From the NCBI RefSeq assembly GCF_003315795.1, contig NZ_QMEY01000037.1:1-62851 (forward strand): a stretch of DNA of 62,851 bases, given 5' to 3'. The translations under genes and the position numbers were made by a program. Numbering within the stretch: the stretch's first letter is position 1; each line of letters begins with the position of its first letter. The notes below the pieces were generated by a model. The model did not search any database, was not told where the DNA came from, and worked only from the letters and a program-made list of their open reading frames with translations. Below are positions 45,818 through 53,800 of the stretch, in pieces. This stretch comes from Spongiactinospora rosea. GTDB taxonomy: Bacteria > Actinomycetota > Actinomycetes > Streptosporangiales > Streptosporangiaceae.

Positions 45818-46716
45818 GACGGCGTCCCGGCAGCAGGGCTCTCCTCGCCGCGGCAGGACCACGGGGAGCAGCTCGGGGCATCCTGGTCCTGACCGCCGGA
45901 TCCGCCGGACCTGTCGGGTCCATCGGGGACGTTGAGGTCGGCTTCGGTCAGTGGGCGGCGGGAGTGATGCAGGTAGTACGTCCCGCGCAGTTCCATGCCC
46001 CGGCTACCGGCTTTGGGATAGCCATGCCGGATGGCCTCATCGAAGGCCACGGCCTGCGCCCATCCGGCCGGGTCGGTGTCCCGCAGCCTGCGCCACTCGG
46101 CATCACGGTGGAACGGGCATCCGACACAGGCTGATCGTGGGGTATCGGCCAGCCCTTGAGTGGTCAGATAGGCGCGGCAGTCTACTCGGGTCCAGCCGAT
46201 GGACAGCAGCGGAAAGACGTTACGCAGATAGCCGACGTCGGCGTCCTTGGCCCGGTGGAACTCATCCACGCTGATACCGATCGCCTGTTCGGCGTAGATT
46301 CCCTTGGGGACCCGGCGGGGATGCGGGTAGCCCAGCAGTGCCCGCACGGCCGCCTTGATCGGGGCAATCTTGTACTCCCGGGTGCATTGGCGGCGGGCCA
46401 TCCCACGTTCACCGTCTGGGCCGAGCGCGAACAGCGGCATGGACACGAAGTGGTGGTCCGGGTCGAGCGCGTCCCGGCGGATGTCACCTGCCGACACCCG
46501 GCGGATCGGTATCTCGCGCCCGACCAGGCCGTCCAGCCGGTCCAGGTGGGCGTAGACGGCGGCCGGTTCCCAGCCGGTGTCGGCGAAGATCGCCACATCG
46601 AACCGGGGAATCACCCCCGCGGCCGACAACAGCAGCAACGTGGTGGACTGCACCCCGGCGCCAAGGGACAACGCCCGCAGGGCCGGCGAGGGCAGTGGAC
46701 AGGGATGCATGATCAC
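45814..46716 (-). CDS. PAPS-reductase-like PP-loop protein of integrative elements
   Basis: The protein has the PP-loop ATP pyrophosphatase motif (LSLGAGVQSTTLLLLS) of the adenine nucleotide alpha-hydrolase family, followed by VAIFADTGWEPAAVYAHLDR, like PAPS reductase and DndC-type enzymes. Cys residues in ARRQCTREYK and SACVGCPFHRDAEWRRL may bind metal. Such genes are common on actinophages and conjugative elements, where they may help modify DNA or tRNA. GTG 46716 overlaps the XF1762 stop by 4 nt; ATG 46710 is close by. Substrate unknown. Confidence 0.78.
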   Translation of the reverse strand: MIMHPCPLPSPALRALSLGAGVQSTTLLLLSAAGVIPRFDVAIFADTGWEPAAVYAHLDRLDGLVGREIPIRRVSAGDIRRDALDPDHHFVSMPLFALGPDGERGMARRQCTREYKIAPIKAAVRALLGYPHPRRVPKGIYAEQAIGISVDEFHRAKDADVGYLRNVFPLLSIGWTRVDCRAYLTTQGLADTPRSACVGCPFHRDAEWRRLRDTDPAGWAQAVAFDEAIRHGYPKAGSRGMELRGTYYLHHSRRPLTEADLNVPDGPDRSGGSGGQDQDAPSCSPWSCRGEESPAAGTPS

Positions 46717-47267
46717 CGCCCCCCGCCTGGGACGCCGACGGTGATCTCCCACAAGGTCCGCTGGACCCCATCACCACAACCGGCTGTCCGTGGGCGGGCC
46801 GGGGGGTTCCAGCCGGGCCGGGGCGGGCGGTCGGCGACACGGCGGAGACCGGCGGCGTGCAGGCTGGTTCCGGGTTCTCCCGCGCGGGTGTAGGTGATCA
46901 GGCGGCGGTAGCCCATCGCGCGGGCGGTTCGCCAGGCTGCTCCGAGTAGGGCCGAGCAGGCATTCGGTGTGCCGTCGGTGGCCAGGCGGGTGACCTCGGC
47001 GGTCAGGCCGTCGTCGAAGGCGCGGGCCACGGGGCGGCCCACCATGACCACACCCACCAGCGCCTCGGTTGTGGCGACGCCGATGGCGAACTTGGCGCCG
47101 GGCGGCGGGCCGAGGTGGCGGTGTTGCCATGCCACGAACGCGCGGGCGGTGCGGATGGCCAGCGGGACGATGACCAGACGCGGTCGCGGGCTCGGTGGGG
47201 TGCTGGTCCTCGTTTGGCGTGTGCCGGTTTGCGGCGATTCAGGGTTGGTTGCGGTTGTTTTTCCCAC
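46713..47267 (-). CDS. XF1762-family (GNAT-like) protein
   Basis: The 184-residue protein has the XF1762 pattern: ARAFVAWQHRHLGPPPGAKF, then IGVATTEALVGVVMVGRPVA and LLGAAWRTARAMGYRRLITY, ending near GVQRTLWEITV. It is related to N-acetyltransferases and recurs on phages and mobile elements next to PAPS-reductase-like and methyltransferase genes, as here. It is the first gene of this minus-strand operon. Biochemical role unknown. Confidence 0.8.
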   Translation of the reverse strand: MGKTTATNPESPQTGTRQTRTSTPPSPRPRLVIVPLAIRTARAFVAWQHRHLGPPPGAKFAIGVATTEALVGVVMVGRPVARAFDDGLTAEVTRLATDGTPNACSALLGAAWRTARAMGYRRLITYTRAGEPGTSLHAAGLRRVADRPPRPGWNPPARPRTAGCGDGVQRTLWEITVGVPGGGR

Positions 47268-47888
47268 TGGTGTGGTGCGGGGCGTTCACTCCGGATGCGT
47301 CGCCGTCATCCCCCGCCCGGGCAGGCGGTGTTCCTGTCTGCCCGCCGGGAAATTTTTCGGCGTGCTATCAGGAAACAGGCCACCTCAGAGTTCGCTCAGA
47401 TTTCCATATCACTGCAGGTCATAGGCATGGTGCCGAAGGTGATAGGGGATGCGGGAAAGCCGGTGCACGCGGCATCTGAGAAATTCCTGAGCGCAGCGGG
47501 CCGATATTTCCTGAGCCGTTTCTGAGGCGGTCGCTAAACCAGTTGGCGAGTCCACACGTTCTCGCGACTGGAGCCTCATATGAGCGCCGCCCGCGTCTCC
47601 CGCTCGATCCCCGGCACCCCCACAAACGCCCCTGGCCAGATGGCGGCCGTCCCGGCCCAGCGGTGCCCGGGTTCGTGGGCGGTGCCCCACGGCAGCCCGG
47701 CACTGCGCCTGCCGACCGGGGTCTTCTGGGCGGCAGCCGCATCCGGCCCGGCGGCAGCGCCGCCGGGCGGTGCGGCAGTCCCTTCCGTTCCTGCCACCAC
47801 CGCGGAAGGAGGGACATCAACGGCTTCCGCGCGGAGCCGGGGCACTCCGGATGCGGCATCTGCAGCCAAGCCGAAAGGAGGCAGGGGC
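47268..47888. promoter_or_regulatory. Divergent intergenic region before the T4SS operon
   Basis: This region separates the minus-strand XF1762 operon from the plus-strand T4SS operon. Three closely spaced near-copies of TTCCTGAGC occur at 47484-47492, 47508-47516 and 47519-47527 (the last TTTCTGAGG), a possible operator. An ATG at 47580 opens a frame continuous with the pilin gene, but its first 103 residues are low-complexity Ala/Pro. No other gene could be supported; an origin of transfer might lie here, but none was identified. Confidence 0.4.
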
Positions 47889-48344
47889 GTGTACACCGGC
47901 TCCGCGCGGAACTCCCAGCGGCAGCGACCCACCACAGGGCCGCTGCCGCGCGGCGGCAACCGCCGCCGCACCCGGCAACCGCACCACCCAGGCGGCATCC
48001 TGCCGCTGCTGGCGGCAACCGGCATCGCGGTGGCCCTCGCCCTACTGGCCGCACACGCACACGCAGCCGCCCTCTCCCTCCCCCTGCCCGCCGCCAAGCC
48101 GGTCCCCGCCCAAGACCTGGACACCGTGTTCACCAACCTGCGCAACTGGCTGCTCGGCATGCTCACCGCGCTGTCCACACTGATGCTCACGATCGGCGGG
48201 ATCCGCTACCTGATCGCCGGCGGCGACCCCGGAGAAGTCCAAAAGGCCAAAGCCGCACTGAAGACCGCCGCCTACGGCTACGCGCTCGCCGTGCTGGCAC
48301 CGCTGTTCGTCACGGTGCTGCAGGGCATCGTGGGCGGCGGGTGA
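47889..48344 (+). CDS. Pilin-like T4SS membrane protein (TrbC/VirB2-like)
   Basis: GTG 47889 is chosen because AAAGGAGG lies 8 nt upstream. The 151-residue protein has a basic N-terminus, a hydrophobic segment with a signal-like end (LLAATGIAVALALLAAHAHA), and then DLDTVFTNLRNWLLGMLTAL followed by two membrane helices around a short polar loop (IRYLIAGGDPGEVQKAKAAL), the layout of VirB2/TrbC pilins and of the pilin-like proteins in actinobacterial T4SS operons. It overlaps the next gene by 4 nt. Confidence 0.7.
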   Translation: MYTGSARNSQRQRPTTGPLPRGGNRRRTRQPHHPGGILPLLAATGIAVALALLAAHAHAAALSLPLPAAKPVPAQDLDTVFTNLRNWLLGMLTALSTLMLTIGGIRYLIAGGDPGEVQKAKAALKTAAYGYALAVLAPLFVTVLQGIVGGG

Positions 48345-50062
48345 GCAGGATGCCGCCCGTACACGGCCGGATGGCCGTACTTCCGCTTCCCCGCTGCCGA
48401 ATCCGGCTCGGCAATGCCGTACTGGCAACCGCGGCAGGCGCGGCGGCAATGACGGTTCTGAGCGCTGCCGCTCCTGCCGCCTGGGCCACGCCGACCCCTC
48501 CTTCGGAACCCACCCCGACCCCGTCCCCGGCTTCGCCGCTGGTGCCGCTTCCGCCCGCACCGCCCGGTCCAGGAGGCGGCCTCGGGCTGGGCGGCCTGAT
48601 CAGCAGCCAGATCAACCACTGGTTTGCCACCCTGGTGGCAGTAGCGATCCGCCCCCTCTTGCAGGTTCTGGCCAAGACCCTGCTCACCACCCCGGAGATC
48701 TCCACCGGCGACCGCGTGTTCGACCTGTGGACCACCTCGGCCGGCATCGCCAACGGCGCCTTCGTCGTCCTTGCCACCATCGGTGCCATGGCCGCCTCCG
48801 GCCATGAGACCTTCCAGACCCGCTACACCGTCAAGGAGGTACTGCCCCGCCTGGCCCTGGCGTTCCTGGCCGCCAACCTCAGCTTCCACCTGTGCGGCCG
48901 GGCCATCACCCTGGCCAACGCCCTGTCGGGCGCACTCCTGGGCCCGAACGTCGACCCGGCGCGAGCCACTGCCACCCTTCAGCGGCTGATCGTTCCACCG
49001 GCCGACAGCGAGGCCTTTTACATCCTGCTCGCCCTGGTGGCGATCATCTTGCTGGTCCTGCTGCTGATCGCATTCATCATGCGGACCGCCCTGGTGCTGG
49101 TGCTGGTGGTCGCCGCGCCGCTCGCTCTGGCCGGCTACACGCTGCCGTTCACCGAAGGGCTGGCGCGGTTTTGGTGGCGGGCCTTCGGCGGACTGCTGCT
49201 CATCCAGGTCGCCCAGTCGCTGACGCTGGTCGTGGCGGTCCGGGCCTTCTTCAACCAGGACGGCCGGCTCCTGGTCGGCATCGCGCCCAGCGGCCAACTG
49301 GTCAACCTGCTGCTGACCCTGTGTCTGCTGATCATCTTGGTGCGGATCCCGTCCTGGATCTCCCAGCGGATCTTCGCCCCGTCGCGCGGTAGGAGTTCCA
49401 CGATCGCGCGGCTGGTCCGGTACGCGGTGGCCTACCGGCTCATGTCCCCCGTGCTCAACGTCCTACGGCCCGGACGAGGACACAGGGGCGGACGTCGAGG
49501 AGGACAGGGTGGCAGCGGACGCGGCGGACGCAGTGCCGCGGCGGCAGCCGTACCGGCGGCGGCTGCCGCCCGCGCCGGAAGCGGCAACGCCTTTGCCGGG
49601 ACTGCCGCCGCGGCAGCTCGCGGCGGCCCGGGCCCTATCAAGCACGCGCCTGTCGGCGCGCGGCGGCCACCGCCGTCCTACTCCGGAGCCCCCGTCCCGA
49701 TCAAACACGCCCCAGGCGCGCCACCCTATCCCGGCAAGTACCGGCCCACCCCCAAGCCTCCCGGACCGGTACCGCCCACCCACCCGGTCTACGGCTACCC
49801 CCGCGAGACCTACTACGCCAACGGCCCCGCCGGCCTGGGCCAGATGTACTGGCTGCGCTCCCAGGCAGCCGCCCGGCAGGCCACGCCCCCGCAACCGGCA
49901 CGGCCCCGGCAGGGAGAAGCCCCGCCGCCCGCCCGGCGATCCACTCAGCCGCCGCCCACACCCAAGCGGCCGAGCCCACCACCCCTGCCGCACCCACGCC
50001 CCCGCCCCGGCACGGGCCGCCCAGGCCGCACCGGCCGCGACAACGGCGGTGAAAGCCGATGA
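48341..50062 (+). CDS. TrbL/VirB6-like conjugal transfer membrane protein
   Basis: The start is GTG 48341, overlapping the pilin stop; ATG 48350 is an alternative. After a signal-like segment come several membrane helices (FVVLATIGAMAA; LALVAIILLVLLLIAFIMRT; ALVLVLVVAAPLALAGYTLP) and the pattern ARFWWRAFGGLLLIQVAQSL typical of TrbL/VirB6 channel components. The last 200 residues are Pro/Gly/Ala-rich and probably cytoplasmic. The open frame upstream of 48341 is an artefact. Confidence 0.78.
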   Translation: MSRMPPVHGRMAVLPLPRCRIRLGNAVLATAAGAAAMTVLSAAAPAAWATPTPPSEPTPTPSPASPLVPLPPAPPGPGGGLGLGGLISSQINHWFATLVAVAIRPLLQVLAKTLLTTPEISTGDRVFDLWTTSAGIANGAFVVLATIGAMAASGHETFQTRYTVKEVLPRLALAFLAANLSFHLCGRAITLANALSGALLGPNVDPARATATLQRLIVPPADSEAFYILLALVAIILLVLLLIAFIMRTALVLVLVVAAPLALAGYTLPFTEGLARFWWRAFGGLLLIQVAQSLTLVVAVRAFFNQDGRLLVGIAPSGQLVNLLLTLCLLIILVRIPSWISQRIFAPSRGRSSTIARLVRYAVAYRLMSPVLNVLRPGRGHRGGRRGGQGGSGRGGRSAAAAAVPAAAAARAGSGNAFAGTAAAAARGGPGPIKHAPVGARRPPPSYSGAPVPIKHAPGAPPYPGKYRPTPKPPGPVPPTHPVYGYPRETYYANGPAGLGQMYWLRSQAAARQATPPQPARPRQGEAPPPARRSTQPPPTPKRPSPPPLPHPRPRPGTGRPGRTGRDNGGESR

Positions 50063-50946
50063 GCTGGCTCCCGCCGATCCGCATCCCCGCCGACGTAGAT
50101 CAAGAAGACAAGATCGTCTCTGGCCTCACCGCCCGGCAGCTCGCCATCCTCGGCATTGCCACAGCCGTGCTCTCCCTCACCCACATGGCGATAGGCGACC
50201 GGATCCCGCCTGCCGCGTTCGCCGCCATCGCGGCGCCGATCGCGATCGGCGCCGTCGTTCTCGCCCTCGCCCGCCGCGACGGCATCACACTGGACCGCTA
50301 CCTCTTGGCGGCCCTCCGCCACCACCGCTCACCGAAACTACTCATCTCCGGCGACACCCCCGCACCCCTGCGGCTTCCCGTCCACACAGTGACCGCAGAC
50401 GGCCTGATCGACATGGGACCCGACGGCGTCGCCGCCGTCGCCGAGGTCTCCACCGTCAGCTTCGCCCTAAGCACCCCCGACGAACAGGACGCGCTGGTCG
50501 CGGTGTTCGGCCGATGGCTCAACTCGCTGTCCGGGCCCGCCCAGATCCTGGTCCGCGCCACCCCCATGGACATGACCCACACGATCTCGGCCCTGCACGA
50601 CAGCGCCCCGCACCTGCCACACCCCGCCCTCAGCGCCGCCGCCCACGAGCACGCCGACTTCCTCGCCGACCTCGGCCAACGCCATGACCTGCTACGCCGC
50701 CAGGTACTCCTGATCATCCGCGAGCCCGCCGCCGACAACGCCCCGGACGCCGCCGCGGCACGCACCCTACGTCGCCTGGAAGAAGCCGCCCGGCTGCTGT
50801 CGGCGTGCGGCCTGGCCGTCCGCCCACTGGATCACCATGCGGCGTCCGCCCTGCTGACTTCCTGCTACGACCCCGCCGCCCCTGCCCGCCCCACCGGCGA
50901 GTTCGCCGGACCGGGCGAGGTCATCACGAAAGGAGAACGCCAATGA
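50059..50946 (+). CDS. PrgI-family T4SS protein (VirB3-like)
   Basis: The N-terminus (IRIPADVDQEDKIVSGLTAR, then QLAILGIATAVLSLTHMAIG) and the second helix (AAPIAIGAVVLALARRDGIT) form the two-helix PrgI/VirB3 unit. The remaining 200 residues look cytoplasmic and resemble the N-terminal part of VirB4 partners (QILVRATPMDMTHTISAL). It overlaps its neighbours by 4 nt. It anchors the VirB4 ATPase at the membrane. Confidence 0.85.
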   Translation: MSWLPPIRIPADVDQEDKIVSGLTARQLAILGIATAVLSLTHMAIGDRIPPAAFAAIAAPIAIGAVVLALARRDGITLDRYLLAALRHHRSPKLLISGDTPAPLRLPVHTVTADGLIDMGPDGVAAVAEVSTVSFALSTPDEQDALVAVFGRWLNSLSGPAQILVRATPMDMTHTISALHDSAPHLPHPALSAAAHEHADFLADLGQRHDLLRRQVLLIIREPAADNAPDAAAARTLRRLEEAARLLSACGLAVRPLDHHAASALLTSCYDPAAPARPTGEFAGPGEVITKGERQ

Positions 50947-52715
50947 GATTCCGCCGCACGCACCGCGCCGCTCCGACCCCTGCGGCACCCGGCCCGGAAT
51001 CGGTGGAAGTCCATCCCCGGCTGCTGCACATCGGCGACGGCCTGTGCTCCACCCTGACCATCACCGGCTACCCCCGCGAGGTCGCCCCCGGCTGGCTGGA
51101 ACCGCTGCTCACCTACCCCGGACGGCTGGACGTCTCCCTGCACATCGAGCCGGTGCCCTCCGTCGTCGCCGCCGACCGGCTCCGCAAGCAGCTCGCCCGC
51201 CTGGAATCCGGCCTGCGCGCCGACCATGAGCACGGCCGGCTCCCCGATCTCGGCGCGGAAACCGCCGCTGAGGACGCCCACGACCTGGCCGCCCGGATCG
51301 CCCGCGGGCAGGCCAAGCTGTTCCGCGTCGCGATCTACCTGACCGTGTACGCCTTCACCGCCGAAGAGCTCCACGACGCCTGCGCCGAGGTCCGCGCGCT
51401 GGCCGCCTCCCTGCTGCTGGACGCCCGGCCGGTCGCCTTCCGCCAGCTCCAGGGCTGGATCTCCGCACTCCCGCTCGCCTACGACAACCTGGCCATGCGG
51501 CGTGGCTTCGACACCCCGGCGCTCGCCGCGGCCTTCCCGTTCACCTCGCCCGACCTGTCCGCACCGCTGGGCCCGACCACCGTCCTGTACGGCGCGAACG
51601 CGGCCAGCGCGTCCCTGGTCGCCTGGGACCGCTTCGCCCAGCCCAACCACAACTCCACGATCATGGCCTGCAGCGGCGCGGGCAAGTCCTACCTGGCCAA
51701 GCTGGAGGCCCTGCGATCCCTCTATCAAGGGGTCGAGGTCGCCGTCATCGACCCCGAAGACGAATACGCCCGCCTGTGCGAGACGACCGGCGGGGCCTAC
51801 CTGCACCTGGGCGCCACCGAGGTCCGTCTCAACCCCTTCGACCTGCCCCAGCGCGACCACGGCGACGGCGACCCCCTCACCCGCCGCTCCCTGTTCCTGC
51901 ACACCCTGGTCGCCGTCATGCTCGGCGAACCGCTGGACAAGGGCGGCAAAGCCGCTTTGGACCGTGCCATCATCGCCACCTACAAGAAGGCCCGGATCAC
52001 CTTCGACGAGCGCACCTGGACCCGCACACCGCCGCTCATGAAGGACCTCGCCGCCGCCCTGGCGCGAGATGAGGATCCCAAGGCCAAAGAGGTCGCGGCC
52101 GGGCTCGCCCCTTACATCACCGGCACCCACCGGCACCTGTTCGACGGGCACACCACCACCCGCCCCGACTCCCACCTAATCGTCTTCTCCCTGCGCGACC
52201 TGCCCGAAGAACTCAAGGCCGTGGGCACCCTGCTCACCCTGGACGCCATCTGGCGACGCGTCTCCAACCCCGCCGACCGCCGACCGCGCCTGGTCGTCGT
52301 CGATGAGGCCTGGCTGCTGATGCGCGAACCCGAGGGCGCGAAGTTCCTGCTCAAGATGGCCAAAGCGGCCCGCAAGCACTGGGCCGGCCTGTCCGTGGTC
52401 ACCCAGGACGCCGCCGACCTGCTCGGCAGCGACCTCGGCCAGGCGATCGTCGCCAACTCCACCACCCAGATCCTGCTCCGCCAAGCCCCCCAGGCCATCG
52501 ACCGCGTGGCCGACGCGTTCCGCCTGTCCGACGGAGAACGGCAGCTCCTGCTGTCGGCCGAACCCGGCTTCGGGCTGCTCACCGCCGACGCCGGAGCGGC
52601 GCGCGTCGCCTTCCACGTGATCGCCAGCCCGTTCGAACACGCCACCGTCACCAGCAACCCACGAGAACTGGCCGATCTGCCGGCCGCCCACCCGATCGAG
52701 GAGGAAACCCTGTGA
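50943..52715 (+). CDS. VirB4-like T4SS ATPase
   Basis: The 590-residue ATPase energises the secretion channel. The N-terminal domain (VEVHPRLLHIGDGLCSTLTI) precedes a P-loop (MACSGAGKSYLAKLEAL, about residue 245), then AVIDPEDEYARLCETTGGAY, Walker B (RLVVVDEAWLLMREPEGAKF) and the motif VVTQDAADLLGSDLGQAIVA. ATG 50943 is taken as the start because it overlaps the previous stop; the longer frame from 50805 is out of context. Confidence 0.92.
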   Translation: MRFRRTHRAAPTPAAPGPESVEVHPRLLHIGDGLCSTLTITGYPREVAPGWLEPLLTYPGRLDVSLHIEPVPSVVAADRLRKQLARLESGLRADHEHGRLPDLGAETAAEDAHDLAARIARGQAKLFRVAIYLTVYAFTAEELHDACAEVRALAASLLLDARPVAFRQLQGWISALPLAYDNLAMRRGFDTPALAAAFPFTSPDLSAPLGPTTVLYGANAASASLVAWDRFAQPNHNSTIMACSGAGKSYLAKLEALRSLYQGVEVAVIDPEDEYARLCETTGGAYLHLGATEVRLNPFDLPQRDHGDGDPLTRRSLFLHTLVAVMLGEPLDKGGKAALDRAIIATYKKARITFDERTWTRTPPLMKDLAAALARDEDPKAKEVAAGLAPYITGTHRHLFDGHTTTRPDSHLIVFSLRDLPEELKAVGTLLTLDAIWRRVSNPADRRPRLVVVDEAWLLMREPEGAKFLLKMAKAARKHWAGLSVVTQDAADLLGSDLGQAIVANSTTQILLRQAPQAIDRVADAFRLSDGERQLLLSAEPGFGLLTADAGAARVAFHVIASPFEHATVTSNPRELADLPAAHPIEEETL

Positions 52716-53719
52716 TCAACCGCATCGCGTTCGTCCCCGCGCTCGTGCTCATGGCCGGACTCACCGCCGCCTGCCAGGCACCGGCCACCACCTCCGTGAC
52801 GACGCGCCCGGCGAGCAGCCCAGCACCGACGTCCGCCACCGCACCGCTCACCCAGCGCGACGCCTCCCTGATCCACGCCCGCTACCAGCGGCTGTTCACC
52901 CAGGCCGGTAAGGCCCGCGGCAAGGGCATGGAGGACGCCGAGGCCGGTCTCGCGCTGCGGCTGACCCGAGGTCAGCTCCGCCTGGCCGCGCTGGAGAAGG
53001 ACGACACCCCGTTCCCACCCTTCAAGATCACCAAAGCGGAGTTCACCATCCCGCGCCCGTTGCCCGGCCAGAGCCGCTGGTTCCTGGCCACGCTGAACTA
53101 CGCCGGGTCCTCCACGACAACCCACCTGATCTTCGCCGAGACCCGGGACGGGTGGCGGGTGGTCGCCGCCACTATCAGCGAGGCGTCACAACCGCTGCCC
53201 GCTCCGGCCCTCGATCGCCAAGGGCTGGCCACCGCGCTCGGCCCGCAAGCCCGCGATCTCGTGGCCACCCCGCGGCAGGTCGTCCAGGCCCACACCACCC
53301 TCGCGGCCAAGGCGCGGTACGACGGCCATATCCGTGCGATCCTCGCACCCGGTGAGCAGACCAGCAAGATGGCCACCGACATCCAGTCCGAACGCGCCGT
53401 ACTGCGCGGCCAGTGGCGGCTCACACTCGCCGCCCGCGCGCTCCCCGGCATCTACGCCCTGCGCACGGCGGACGGCGGCGCGCTGGTCTGGTACGGCATG
53501 CGCGACACCCAGACGCTCACCCGTTCCACCCCACTGGCCGGGTCCATCAGCTTCTCCAAGCCGAACGCCGCGACCCTGAGCCGCCACCGCTCCTTCACCC
53601 GCCGTGCCGTGATCGACGGCGCCGGCTGCTATCTCGCCGTGATCCCCAGCCGGAAGAGCAAGGCGACCACATGGATCGCCGGGAGCATGTATCTCACCTT
53701 GGACATCCACGGCTCCTGA
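52712..53719 (+). CDS. Putative lipoprotein of the T4SS operon
   Basis: GTG 52712 overlaps the VirB4 stop. The N-terminus (INRIAFVPALVLMAGLTAAC) is a lipoprotein signal peptide with the lipobox LTAAC, so it should be anchored outside the membrane. The rest has a Thr/Ser/Pro-rich linker and about 280 residues without a family I recognise. Its place in the operon suggests an outer part of the conjugation apparatus. Confidence 0.65.
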   Translation: MINRIAFVPALVLMAGLTAACQAPATTSVTTRPASSPAPTSATAPLTQRDASLIHARYQRLFTQAGKARGKGMEDAEAGLALRLTRGQLRLAALEKDDTPFPPFKITKAEFTIPRPLPGQSRWFLATLNYAGSSTTTHLIFAETRDGWRVVAATISEASQPLPAPALDRQGLATALGPQARDLVATPRQVVQAHTTLAAKARYDGHIRAILAPGEQTSKMATDIQSERAVLRGQWRLTLAARALPGIYALRTADGGALVWYGMRDTQTLTRSTPLAGSISFSKPNAATLSRHRSFTRRAVIDGAGCYLAVIPSRKSKATTWIAGSMYLTLDIHGS

Positions 53720-53800
53720 CCCGCAAACCGGTGATCGGCCGCCCTGGAGAGCGCGGCGCCGCTCCCCAGGGCCCCCTTTCCGCAAAGGAGCCCGTACTCC

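Noticed and set aside
47580..47888. Longer start for the pilin-like gene
   Set aside because: The extra 103 residues are low-complexity Ala/Pro, and a strong AAAGGAGG site precedes GTG 47889.
50865..52175. A 436-codon minus-strand frame opposite PrgI/VirB4
   Set aside because: It is a Gly/Val/Gln-rich mirror of the well-supported VirB4 gene, caused by high third-position GC.
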